36,610 nt of DNA from a virus (IMGVR_UViG_3300042905_004053:1-36610); one strand, 5' to 3'; shown: positions 15,196-21,373, counted from the first letter of the stretch. Translations and numbers: made by a program. Notes: generated by a model from the sequence alone, not told the origin.

Positions 15196-15681
15196 ATGGC
15201 TGTTCGGTCGTATGTTTGCACGTTGTGTCTGGGTTCCGGGTTCGTCATGGCAGCAGCTCGTAACGCGGAGCAGCTAGGGGCGCCTTATGCGTTCCGCTGC
15301 CAGTGCGGGGAGGGGCGTGCCAAGGGTCAGACCGGCATCCCTCTGTGGTCTAAGAAGCATGAAGCAGGGTTCGAGGTCCTCGCTGCCATTCAAGTGCCTG
15401 ACGATGCTGTGAAGCCTGAGGTGAGTGCTACGCCTGTAAACGCTCCAGCAAGCCCTGAGGTCGACGAGGAAGCTGCGGTGACCCCTCCAGTCCAAGGGTT
15501 GACTGCAGAGGCTCTGGTGACCCTCTCCGAGTGCGTAGACGCTGCGAGGGCTGGTCAGCCTCTGAAGAGTCAGCCTCGTGTTGCTGCACTGATTCAACGG
15601 TTCGGGAAGGAGTCAGTTCTTGCCGCGGTGCGTTCAATACGCTTGCAGGATTCAACCCCACGGGTAGTCTCTAGAGGGTGA
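15196..15681 (+). CDS. Small Cys-rich (putative zinc-binding) early protein, 161 aa
   Basis: I chose ATG 15196, six bases after GGGGGAA, over a GTG extension at 15109 that would run through the structured leader. Residues 8-40 contain CTLC...CQC followed by GEGRAKG, a zinc-knuckle-like set resembling the DnaJ-type Cys/Gly cluster. The middle is a Pro/Ala/Val linker, and the C-terminus a helical part (PRVAALIQRFGKESVLAAVRSIR). Zinc binding is inferred from the Cys spacing; a nucleic-acid or protein adaptor role is possible. Confidence 0.6.
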   Translation: MAVRSYVCTLCLGSGFVMAAARNAEQLGAPYAFRCQCGEGRAKGQTGIPLWSKKHEAGFEVLAAIQVPDDAVKPEVSATPVNAPASPEVDEEAAVTPPVQGLTAEALVTLSECVDAARAGQPLKSQPRVAALIQRFGKESVLAAVRSIRLQDSTPRVVSRG

Positions 15682-15866
15682 AGCAGCTAGACCATGACCG
15701 CCAGCAGCAGATTTGCCCCGAGTGCCACGTTGCGGTTCTGTACCGCCGGGAGGAAGCCCCAGGACTATTTGCTCTCCGGTGCCCCACCTGTGGCTATACG
15801 GTTCTTACGAAGAAGAAGAAGGACGAACATGGAAACGAAGAAGAAGCCGGTTCGGAGACTCACTAG
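15678..15866 (+). CDS. Zinc-ribbon protein, 62 aa
   Basis: The GTG at 15678 overlaps the previous stop as GTGA. CPEC (13-16) and CPTC (35-38) are spaced like a zinc ribbon, the second followed by GYTVLTKKKKDEHG, a basic and acidic tail. Such mini-ribbons occur in transcription-modulating phage proteins, but this one is not assignable. Its end overlaps the following gene by 38 bases. Confidence 0.6.
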   Translation: MKQLDHDRQQQICPECHVAVLYRREEAPGLFALRCPTCGYTVLTKKKKDEHGNEEEAGSETH

Positions 15867-16008
15867 GGTCTGCGCTAACTGTGAAGAACGGGCGCCAGTG
15901 CCGCTTAAAGGGTACTGTCAGCGGTGCCTCGACAATCGGCAAGAGTCGAAGGCGGAAGCCTGCGAGGACCGCTTAGAACGTGGCTGGTACGATGCCCGCT
16001 TCCGTTAA
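15829..16008 (+). CDS. Small zinc-finger protein, 59 aa
   Basis: ATG at 15829 lies six bases after AAGGA. A basic N-terminus (METKKKPVRRLTR) is followed by CANC (15-18) and CQRC (30-33) in a treble-clef-like spacing, then an acidic and basic tail ending WYDARFR. Its stop overlaps the stop of the convergent phosphoesterase gene (TTAA). Function unknown; zinc binding inferred. Confidence 0.6.
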   Translation: METKKKPVRRLTRVCANCEERAPVPLKGYCQRCLDNRQESKAEACEDRLERGWYDARFR

Positions 16009-16955
16009 AACGGTACGAACCGAGGCCCGAGGGAGTCGATAATCCCTACCCCTTGCGTCCAGTCTGTGATCTTTTGGGGAGTGTAGCTTAGGCCCTTGCT
16101 GGTCGGGTCTGCGAGGAAGCCGCAGTTCAGCTCCCAGAGGGTCTTCCCCCGGATATGTTTAAAAGCCACGCCCCCCCGGTGCGAGTGCCCCACTACCGCG
16201 TTGTGCATCATGTAACTGGCGTGATCTCCAAGGCGGGTCCTGTAGCCATGCAGGAACGCGATGCCGTCAATAATCAGTTCTTCGCGGTGGTCGGCGATGA
16301 GTTCGACGCCCTCGAAGCGGTAGAAGCGGTCTAGCTCCAAGAACACCTCCAAAGCGGGCGCCACCTCGAGGACCCTTTTAAGGGGTCGGATGTCATGGTT
16401 ACCCCTGATCTGGATCAGCCTTGCCTGCGGCACTATGGCACGGATCTTGCGCCACATTTCCTTCGCACCCTCAAACGCGCCTTCAATCTCCCCCTTCGGG
16501 GTGAAGTGCAGCTGAGAGGACGGGAACTTGCTCCACGATAGCATATCGTGCAGATCCCCCATCTGAATCACGACAGTCGGCTGCAGGCGCTCTGCTAGGT
16601 CGTAGACTCGCTCTAATGCCCGTGGATCGGCGAATGGAAAGTGAGTGTCCCCCAAGCACAGAAACACGTTGGAGATTGGCGCAGGGGCTTCCACGGGTTC
16701 CGCGGGCAGTCTCGCGTGCTGGATCTCTAGGTGCTCGGCCAAATCCCGGCGCATGAACGGGGTTCGGTCTTTCTTTCTCGGATTGTGCCCTTCGAGGCCT
16801 GCGGCCTGCAGCATGGCGGTGTAGCTTCCGAATGCCCTTGCAAGCCTGCTTTTCCCGCTTGGAACTCGATTGTCGAACTCGTCACGAGTTGGAGTCCTGC
16901 CGAGGTCGAGCGCGATCGCTTTCAGGGCCGCAAGTAGTTCGTGATGATCGTCCAT
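16005..16955 (-). CDS. Metallophosphoesterase with N-terminal HNH-associated repeat, 316 aa
   Basis: The start is ATG 16955; a longer frame reaching 17252 is antisense to a neighbouring gene. Residues 8-54 match the homing-endonuclease-associated repeat (LGRTPTRDEFDN...FGSYTAMLQAAGLE), a small DNA-binding helical unit. Residues 98-300 form a calcineurin-like phosphoesterase with GDTH (102-105), GD (133-134), GNHD (185-188), HGYR (236-239) and GHSH (256-259), the two-metal site set. Family members include Mre11/SbcD nucleases and cAMP or nucleotide phosphatases. It is the only minus-strand gene within the early block and lies close to the RecT-like gene, so a DNA nuclease is my favoured but unproven reading. 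Its ribosome site is weak. Confidence 0.8.
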   Translation of the reverse strand: MDDHHELLAALKAIALDLGRTPTRDEFDNRVPSGKSRLARAFGSYTAMLQAAGLEGHNPRKKDRTPFMRRDLAEHLEIQHARLPAEPVEAPAPISNVFLCLGDTHFPFADPRALERVYDLAERLQPTVVIQMGDLHDMLSWSKFPSSQLHFTPKGEIEGAFEGAKEMWRKIRAIVPQARLIQIRGNHDIRPLKRVLEVAPALEVFLELDRFYRFEGVELIADHREELIIDGIAFLHGYRTRLGDHASYMMHNAVVGHSHRGGVAFKHIRGKTLWELNCGFLADPTSKGLSYTPQKITDWTQGVGIIDSLGPRFVPF

Positions 16956-16983
16956 TGATGAAATCGTGAAGGATTTTTGCCGG

Positions 16984-17012
16984 TTGGCAAGGATTATGTA
17001 ACGGGCGATAAT
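16984..17012 (+). promoter_or_regulatory. Good sigma70 promoter for small gene at 17046
   Basis: TTGGCA (16984-16989), 17-bp spacer, GATAAT (17007-17012): each box one mismatch from consensus with ideal spacing. It lies in the 90-bp divergent gap and points towards the 65-aa gene, which ends in a strong terminator, so that gene is probably an independent transcript. Confidence 0.65.
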
Positions 17013-17045
17013 ACAGCCTAATCCCCTGCAGGGAAGGAGAACGGT

Positions 17046-17243
17046 ATGGAATACGGAAAAGGTAAAGAGCCAAGTTTGAAGGGTAAGGGCGGTCGGGACG
17101 CTTCCAGCTACAAGTCGGAAACCGGCGGAATGGCTGGCGGCAAGAAGATGGACAAGCTTGCTGCACAAGGCGGCGCCAAGGGAAAAGATGCTTCGCAATA
17201 CTCTGAAAGTAATGTAAACGGAGCACGTAAGGCTGGAGCTTAA
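17046..17243 (+). CDS. Small Gly/Lys-rich disordered protein, 65 aa
   Basis: ATG at 17046 follows GGAAGGAGAACGGT. The chain is low in hydrophobics and rich in Gly, Lys, Ser and Ala (MEYGKGKEPSLKGKGG), with no fold visible. It has its own promoter and terminator, so it is likely highly expressed. Small disordered proteins of this kind occur in many phages; possible roles include nucleic-acid or protein binding, but none is assignable. Confidence 0.65.
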   Translation: MEYGKGKEPSLKGKGGRDASSYKSETGGMAGGKKMDKLAAQGGAKGKDASQYSESNVNGARKAGA

Positions 17244-17252
17244 TTCGGCCAC

Positions 17253-17319
17253 GCCCCTCTCAAACCGTAAGGGTTTATTCGTCCTTTACCCATCCCAGTT
17301 TGAGAGGGGCTTTATTTTA
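17253..17319 (+). terminator. Strong Rho-independent terminator
   Basis: GCCCCTCTCAAAC (17253-17265) pairs with GTTTGAGAGGGGC (17298-17310), a 13-bp perfect stem, followed by TTTATTTTA. The 32-base loop holds a further small hairpin (GTAAGG with CCTTTAC). It ends the 65-aa gene transcript. Confidence 0.8.
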
Positions 17320-17515
17320 GTTGCATCCGTATTACGAACCGTTTAAGTCTCATGCATGCCGAGCCCCAAGGAGCGAGACGAGTTGTTAGTTGTGTATGCA
17401 GTAAGGCTCCCGGCTTGGCACGTGAAACTCCTTCGGGAGCGTCAGTTGTCAATCGGTCCGTTAGTCCGTGAGTTAGTTGAGAAGGTTCTTGGATTGAAAA
17501 AGGAGAAAAGGTCCC
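17320..17515 (+). other. Noncoding leader before the RecT-like gene
   Basis: No gene is visible in these ~195 bases. An inverted repeat GCTCCCG (17406-17412) / CGGGAGC (17434-17440) and several short G/T-rich repeats are present. No convincing promoter hexamer pair was found, although one is expected because a terminator lies just upstream. It could be a regulatory leader or a small RNA. Confidence 0.4.
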
Positions 17516-18358
17516 ATGGAAAGTAAAGCCCTGTCCGTGTCCAGTCCGTCGTCTGCAGTCGTCCCGTTTAACGATATTGAACGCATGGCAGTAGCGTTCG
17601 CAAAGTCTGGTCTGTTCGGCATTCGTACCCCTGAACAGGGTATTGCCCTCATGCTCGTAGCCCAAGCCGAAGGTCTTCACCCCGCTACTGCCGCTCGGGA
17701 TTATCATGTCATTCAAGGACGGCCGGCTTTGAAGTCGGACGCGATGCTTGCACGCTTTCAGGCTGCAGGCGGGAAGGTGGTCTGGAACGCGTATACCGAT
17801 ACGGAAGTCTCAGGAACCTTCAGCCACCCAGCAGGTGGGTCGGCCACGGTTGCATGGACCATTGCACAAGCGAAGGCTGCAGGCCTTACCGGCAAGGACG
17901 TGTGGAAGCAATACCCGAGGGCTATGTTGCGTGCTCGCGTGATCTCCGAGGGGATCCGCACGGTGTATCCTGGAGTCTCTGTGGGCGTTTACACTCCCGA
18001 AGAAATTGAAGATTTTGATTCGAAGCCGCCGACGAAAGAAGTGCAGGCCGTTGCCTCTCCGGTTGAAGTGCAAGAGGCACCAAAGCCTGAGCCGAAAAAG
18101 ATTGTCCTCCCGAAGCCCGTCGACCCCGAAAAGAAAGCAGCCCTCGAAGTCCTCAAAAAAACGCAGTGGAGCAAAGAAGAACTCGCCGCATATTCGAAGG
18201 CTACCTTCGGCGCAGAGTCCTCGGCTACACTGAGCATCGAGCAGCTTAAACTCCTCGGCTCAGTTTGCACTCAGGTTACCTTTCAGCAGGCAATGGCAGA
18301 GCAGCAAGCGATGGCAGAAGCAGCGCACCCAGCCGATCAAGGGGATTTTGAGCTGTGA
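17516..18358 (+). CDS. RecT-like single-strand annealing protein, 280 aa
   Basis: ATG at 17516 follows AAAAGG (five bases) and GGAG. Residues 20-165 match the RecT family as I know it: MAVAFAKSGLFGIRTPEQGIALMLVAQAEGL, ARDYHVIQGRPALKSDAMLARF, a central HPAGGSATVAWT, AGLTGKDVWKQYPRAMLRARVISEGIR and VYTPEEIEDF. Residues 170-215 are a Pro/Lys/Glu linker, the remainder a helical tail. RecT proteins anneal complementary single strands and normally work with an exonuclease partner; none of the usual types is adjacent, but a metallophosphoesterase and a VRR-NUC gene are in the window. Its stop overlaps the next GTG. Confidence 0.7.
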   Translation: MESKALSVSSPSSAVVPFNDIERMAVAFAKSGLFGIRTPEQGIALMLVAQAEGLHPATAARDYHVIQGRPALKSDAMLARFQAAGGKVVWNAYTDTEVSGTFSHPAGGSATVAWTIAQAKAAGLTGKDVWKQYPRAMLRARVISEGIRTVYPGVSVGVYTPEEIEDFDSKPPTKEVQAVASPVEVQEAPKPEPKKIVLPKPVDPEKKAALEVLKKTQWSKEELAAYSKATFGAESSATLSIEQLKLLGSVCTQVTFQQAMAEQQAMAEAAHPADQGDFEL

Positions 18359-18543
18359 GCGATTGCCTCAAGTGCCAGGACACGGGGCGGGTTTCCTGCC
18401 CTGTACTCCTGACTGAAGTAACCTGTTCTTGGTGCCACCTTGTAAACGGAGTCCATTATGACAGTGCCGAAAAAACCCCTAGCGTCGGACTATGCGCTGA
18501 TTCAAAGCCTGCTTTCACGGGCAAAGACTTCAGCGACCTATAA
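18355..18543 (+). CDS. Possible small Cys-rich protein, 62 aa
   Basis: GTG at 18355 overlaps the RecT-like stop as GTGA. CLKC near residue 4 followed by DTGRVSC and then CSWC give the pattern of a DnaJ-like zinc cluster. The C-terminal half overlaps the next gene for 86 bases in another frame, an unusually long overlap, so this may be a shorter or spurious gene. Confidence 0.4.
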   Translation: MSDCLKCQDTGRVSCPVLLTEVTCSWCHLVNGVHYDSAEKTPSVGLCADSKPAFTGKDFSDL

Positions 18544-18925
18544 TCTAGTCCGTGATGTTATTTGGAAGGTATCGTTTGAACTCACCTTCAAGCGCACTCC
18601 TTCGCCCGAGGAACTCGAAGCCTTTAAGCGTGAAACGATCCACCGGGAGAAGCTTAACGCTAGTTCCATCCTGCTCTGTGCCTTTGAACTGGCAGACCGT
18701 CTGGGAGTGAAGGTTGAAGGGAAGGGCTACAACGCCAAGGTGGTACATCCTAAAGGCATGGCAATCGAACCTCTGGTTCGCCCGCGGATCGTCGAAGAGT
18801 GGGATCTGACTGGAAATGAGCATCAAGAGGCACGAGAGCGCCGGTTGATGGAAGCAGAAGACGACGCTAACTTTGAGGCCGTCTGGGGCGATTACATCGA
18901 CCGGAGGCCTGACAGAGAGCACTGA
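18458..18925 (+). CDS. Hypothetical early protein, 155 aa
   Basis: ATG at 18458 lies behind GGAG. The protein is helical and charged: LLSRAKTSATYNLVRDVIWKVSFELTFKR then SPEELEAFKRETIHREKL, ending in an acidic Glu/Arg-rich tail. It follows the RecT-like gene and may belong to the same transcript. No motif known to me; a role in replication or recombination is only suggested by neighbourhood. Confidence 0.65.
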   Translation: MTVPKKPLASDYALIQSLLSRAKTSATYNLVRDVIWKVSFELTFKRTPSPEELEAFKRETIHREKLNASSILLCAFELADRLGVKVEGKGYNAKVVHPKGMAIEPLVRPRIVEEWDLTGNEHQEARERRLMEAEDDANFEAVWGDYIDRRPDREH

Positions 18926-18932
18926 TAGGTTT

Positions 18933-19007
18933 TGGGGGGCAGCATGATGGTCATGCAACGCGCTGTTAACGCGTCCGATGGAGGTTCGATTCCTTCCCCC
19001 CCAGCCA
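18933..19007 (+). tRNA. tRNA-Asn (anticodon GTT), CCA encoded
   Basis: Full cloverleaf: acceptor TGGGGGG/CCCCCCA (18933-18939 with 18997-19003), D-arm GCAT-GATGGTC-ATGC, anticodon arm ACGCG-CTGTTAA-CGCGT with anticodon GTT at 18965-18967, T-arm GGAGG-TTCGATT-CCTTC, discriminator G and encoded CCA. The D-loop is short (7 bases) and position 8 is C, small departures from the norm. A phage tRNA usually supplies a codon scarce in the host. Confidence 0.9.
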
Positions 19008-19053
19008 AATCTCGCCGCATAGGGCGGTGAGTCCTCGAAAGAGGGTTGTGGTT

Positions 19054-19089
19054 CCCGGGGCGGGTTTCTGATCCTGTGCCTGCTCCGGG
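19054..19089 (+). other. Structured leader between tRNA-Asn and the next gene
   Basis: CCCGGGGC (19054-19061) pairs with GCTCCGGG (19082-19089), 8 bp with one G-T, over a loop with an inner GGG/TCC pair. Two other hairpins lie upstream: CCGC/GCGG (near 19015-19026) and CCTC-GAAA-GAGG with a GNRA loop (19033-19044). The sequence CTCC at 19083-19086 can also pair with the ribosome site GGGGAGG, so the leader could influence translation of the 51-aa gene. Confidence 0.45.
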
Positions 19090-19108
19090 TTTAACTCGGG
19101 GGAGGATT

Positions 19109-19264
19109 ATGCCACTGAAAAAAGGTTACTCGAAGGCGACCGTGAGCGGGAACATTCGCGAGATGATGAGCGCAGGCTATCCGCAGAAGCAGGCCGTTGC
19201 CGCTTCGCTTGAGAGCGCACGCCGCTCGAAAAAGAAGACCGCTAAAAAGAAGGCGAAGAAATGA
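19109..19264 (+). CDS. Small basic conserved phage protein, 51 aa
   Basis: ATG at 19109 follows GGGGGAGGATT. The pattern KGYSKATVSGNIREMMSAGYPQKQAVAASLESARR followed by a Lys-rich tail belongs to a very common family of small phage proteins without assigned function. The C-terminal poly-Lys/Ala tail suggests nucleic-acid contact. Its TGA overlaps the next ATG. Confidence 0.75.
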   Translation: MPLKKGYSKATVSGNIREMMSAGYPQKQAVAASLESARRSKKKTAKKKAKK

Positions 19265-19344
19265 GCGACGTTCTCTCGGTACTTGTCTACGGAGTCTGTG
19301 TCTCCGCCGTGATTCTATTCTTTCGAGGATGCAACAATGACTAG
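19261..19344 (+). CDS. Membrane micropeptide, 27 aa
   Basis: ATG at 19261 overlaps the previous stop (ATGA); stop TAG at 19344, eight bases inside the next gene. Residues 3-21 are a single hydrophobic segment (DVLSVLVYGVCVSAVILFF) followed by RGCNND. The double overlap supports coupled translation. Confidence 0.5.
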   Translation: MSDVLSVLVYGVCVSAVILFFRGCNND

Positions 19345-19573
19345 TTCAGCACACGTTACGAAACTGGTGAAGGTGAAGCCAGACGAATTGGTGGAACTCG
19401 CCCAGAGAATGAAGTCTCAAGCCATGGACTACGCTTACCCTGGGGAAGTGGTCATGGTGCCACTCACGGCAGAGATTACGCTTCTCTACGAGCCAGAGTC
19501 TGAGTTCTGCAAACCTCTAACCCGCATCGGATTTGCGAGGACGCCTAATGTCGAGACTGCTGTCGAGGGATAA
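19337..19573 (+). CDS. Hypothetical early protein, 78 aa
   Basis: ATG at 19337 lies behind GAGGATGCAACA, within the end of the micropeptide. The sequence alternates short beta and helical stretches (MVPLTAEITLLYEPE) with no Cys pair or membrane segment. Unknown function. Confidence 0.6.
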   Translation: MTSSAHVTKLVKVKPDELVELAQRMKSQAMDYAYPGEVVMVPLTAEITLLYEPESEFCKPLTRIGFARTPNVETAVEG

Positions 19574-19766
19574 GTGTGAGTGCAAAGTCTGCAAGAAGAT
19601 CATCGGCCTGAATCGGTTCGAGGTCTGCAAAGACTGCCGCAAGCAGAAATGCACCCGCTGCTCGTCTCCGATCTTCAGTCTTCAAGCTGATAAGCTGTGC
19701 GCAAACTGTCGGGGATACTTACGAGAGCGGAACAAACATCATCGAGCGAGCGTGCTACCAGAGTAA
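19548..19766 (+). CDS. Four-CxxC zinc-binding protein, 72 aa
   Basis: ATG at 19548 follows GAGG at eight bases and overlaps the previous gene by 26 bases. The chain holds four Cys pairs: CKVC, CKDC, CTRC and CANC (plus one extra Cys before the first and one before CTRC), enough for two zinc ribbons back to back. Basic residues lie throughout, as in nucleic-acid-binding mini-proteins. It ends the early unit and overlaps the convergent nuclease gene by 92 bases. Confidence 0.65.
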   Translation: MSRLLSRDKCECKVCKKIIGLNRFEVCKDCRKQKCTRCSSPIFSLQADKLCANCRGYLRERNKHHRASVLPE

Positions 19767-20115
19767 TCGCACCCAGCCTGTTCATTGTTTCGAGGAACTC
19801 TTTCTGCTCAGGCCGAAGGGTTCCTCGTCTGCTTTTTACCTCGATACACAGCATTTTCCCTTGCCAGATGCCGAGAATGTCGGAAGACCCCTTCTCGGAG
19901 AATTTACTGTGATTAGCCCGGTAACACCCTCGGACGGGATCGTATGTCCCCATGCTTTTGTTCTTCCAAGCCCTGCATCCGGGCTGGAGGTTGAGCCATT
20001 CGAGAATGAGTTTCTCAATGTCTTTCTCTTTGAGGTCCCGCGATCCGATCTGCAAGCTGGTCGATTTTGCCTTCGATTCTTTCGAGCCTCTTCTCCGTTG
20101 CAACCAGTCTCTCAC
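19675..20115 (-). CDS. VRR-NUC family nuclease, 146 aa
   Basis: No ATG start exists; I chose GTG 20115, eight bases after AAGGA. A TTG at 20055 is an alternative, and the frame extends to 20178. Residues 30-125 match the VRR-NUC nuclease fold: KDIEKLILEWL, then GSSDILGIWQGKMLCIEVKSRR with catalytic Asp 79, Glu 92 and Lys 94, and RPEQKEFL with Gln 104. Such domains cut DNA (Holliday-junction resolvase-like or exonuclease) in repair and recombination, and could partner the RecT-like protein. Its 5' part is nested in the membrane/coiled-coil gene. Confidence 0.8.
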   Translation of the reverse strand: MRDWLQRRRGSKESKAKSTSLQIGSRDLKEKDIEKLILEWLNLQPGCRAWKNKSMGTYDPVRGCYRANHSKFSEKGSSDILGIWQGKMLCIEVKSRRGTLRPEQKEFLETMNRLGAITLVARSLDDVCSALVSIPDSLRTAYQLED

Positions 20116-20227
20116 GCGCAGAATCCTTAGGTTCGAAAGTTTCGTAGGCCCAACCGACCATAGCAGCGCCGCCGCCAAGCACTGTGGCTAGAGTCAGAAC
20201 AAGCTGAATGACGGCTCCCTCTTTCAT
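20015..20227 (-). CDS. Membrane-anchored coiled-coil protein in lysis cassette, 70 aa
   Basis: ATG at 20227 overlaps the previous stop as ATGA. Residues 4-27 are one hydrophobic segment (AVIQLVLTLATVLGGGAAMVGWAY), followed by a charged coiled coil (RERLVATEKRLERIEGKIDQLADR). This arrangement resembles an i-spanin (Rz-like) or a small holin, but it is short for Rz. The nuclease frame begins inside it. Confidence 0.6.
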   Translation of the reverse strand: MKEGAVIQLVLTLATVLGGGAAMVGWAYETFEPKDSARERLVATEKRLERIEGKIDQLADRIAGPQRERH

Positions 20228-20781
20228 TTCTTCACCGGAGGGTACATCAGTTCATAAGCTTCTGACCGTCCAGGTTGGCCAGTCAGGCGTTCTAAAAGCG
20301 ATTTTTCGCGCTTAGAAGCTTCTTCTCTCATTTTATCAATAAGCTGATAAACAGCTATCTCGGCCAGATCGCTGCTTTGTTTTGGAGTGCCTTTTTCAGC
20401 AAAAGAAAAGTGCTGCTCAGGATACTTAACTGGTCTTTTCTCTCGAATATCCCGCCCATGAAGCAGCTCATGAACAAGTGTTGCTGCCATGCCTTCATAA
20501 CCCTGCGGGTGTACGAAAATCTCACCAGTAGGCATCATGTACCCTAGCGGTGCATTTTGTTCTTTTGGGCTCTTTTCCACTGGACCGGCAACATGCGGAA
20601 ACTGTTTCTCTGGAACGCTAAACTCTTGCCGATAAAAATCTATTAGGGCTTTCAGCTTTTGAGAGTCAGATAAGCTAGAAAACTCTTGAGAACTTTCTGG
20701 AGGAATAGCTCCAGACATGGCTGCAATATCTTGCCATCCCTTAGCTTGAGATTTGCTGTGCTTATCTGACTCTAGTGCCAT
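20224..20781 (-). CDS. HExxH metallopeptidase-like protein, 185 aa
   Basis: ATG at 20781 follows the lipoprotein stop after one base. The motif VHELLH (103-108) is the zinc-binding HExxH of metallopeptidases and is followed by GRD. A third ligand is not evident, although EIAVYQL near 141-147 offers candidates. No signal peptide or membrane segment is seen; both ends are charged and probably helical. It sits between a lipoprotein and a membrane coiled-coil protein in the lysis cassette, so a role at the envelope or in lysis is plausible; cleavage of a capsid or host protein is equally possible. Confidence 0.6.
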   Translation of the reverse strand: MALESDKHSKSQAKGWQDIAAMSGAIPPESSQEFSSLSDSQKLKALIDFYRQEFSVPEKQFPHVAGPVEKSPKEQNAPLGYMMPTGEIFVHPQGYEGMAATLVHELLHGRDIREKRPVKYPEQHFSFAEKGTPKQSSDLAEIAVYQLIDKMREEASKREKSLLERLTGQPGRSEAYELMYPPVKK

Positions 20782-20782
20782 A

Positions 20783-21037
20783 TTATTTCACGCAGCGGGT
20801 CGCCATATAGTTGAGCATCTTCTGGAAGTCGCTCTGGCGCAGAGAGATAAAGCCATCGGCCTGCGCGAACGGAATAAACTCAACATTGTTTTCTGGATCA
20901 CTGCACTGGAGTCCGCCAGAGGTTACGTCTACCAAGCAGACCGTCACCTTAGGCCCGGTTCCGCAGGCACTAGAGCCTACGGATAAGCCGAGCAATGTCA
21001 CCAGCAGCAGACTGTTTTTCTTCAGGAGTTTTCGCAT
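20783..21037 (-). CDS. Secreted lipoprotein in lysis cassette, 84 aa
   Basis: I chose ATG 21037 behind AAAGGGCG over an ATG-type start 15 bases upstream. Basic start MRKLLKKN, hydrophobic segment LLLVTLLGLSVGSS, then the lipobox SSAC with Cys 25, so the mature protein is likely lipid-anchored in the outer membrane. The rest (VTVCLVDVTSGGLQCSD...ISLRQSDFQKML) has three further Cys and resembles small phage lipoproteins near lysis genes. It may be the outer partner of a spanin system, but it lacks the usual Pro-rich region. Confidence 0.7.
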   Translation of the reverse strand: MRKLLKKNSLLLVTLLGLSVGSSACGTGPKVTVCLVDVTSGGLQCSDPENNVEFIPFAQADGFISLRQSDFQKMLNYMATRCVK

Positions 21038-21191
21038 TTTTCGCCCTTTCAAATATTTCAGCAGAATCCATAATAAACTTAGCCGGATTGTCTCCGAAAG
21101 TGGCTTTTAGCCAACCAGACAATTCTGAAATAAGCTTAATGATAGCTGGAAGCGCCTTCAGTAACTCGAAAAGGCCTAAGAATGCACTCAC
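20970..21191 (-). CDS. Small amphipathic/membrane-associated protein, 73 aa
   Basis: GTG at 21191 overlaps the previous stop as GTGA. The N-terminal 30 residues are a hydrophobic amphipathic helix (MSAFLGLFELLKALPAIIKLISEL), followed by a charged helical tail (ERAKNAKTPEEKQSAAGDIARLIRRL). The 3' end overlaps the lipoprotein gene by 68 bases. Likely a member of the lysis group; exact role unknown. Confidence 0.6.
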   Translation of the reverse strand: MSAFLGLFELLKALPAIIKLISELSGWLKATFGDNPAKFIMDSAEIFERAKNAKTPEEKQSAAGDIARLIRRL

Positions 21192-21373
21192 TCAATAGGC
21201 TTCCTGCTAAACTTCTTCAGGAAGTCCACAATAGCCTGCAGGGCTTTCTCAGGCTGCTCTCCTGGGATCAGCAGGCAAACAGCGATCACAGCACTGAGCA
21301 GGCCGATGATTGCGGACAACACCGCGGGTCCCTTCTCAACGATCATCTGAAGAACGTGCATAATCTGTTCCAT
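21188..21373 (-). CDS. Candidate holin, 61 aa
   Basis: ATG at 21373; AAAGGG lies about 12 bases upstream. Residues 17-38 (AVLSAIIGLLSAVIAVCLLIPG) form one membrane segment, followed by an amphipathic basic tail (ALQAIVDFLKKFSRKP). It follows the lytic transglycosylase directly, the classical place for a holin, and is the best candidate here. Holins vary so much that the call is from position and topology only. Confidence 0.55.
   Translation of the reverse strand: MEQIMHVLQMIVEKGPAVLSAIIGLLSAVIAVCLLIPGEQPEKALQAIVDFLKKFSRKPIE

Noticed and set aside
16956-17252. N-terminal extension of the phosphoesterase by 99 residues
   Set aside because: It would be antisense to the 65-aa gene and its promoter; the domain begins just after ATG 16955.
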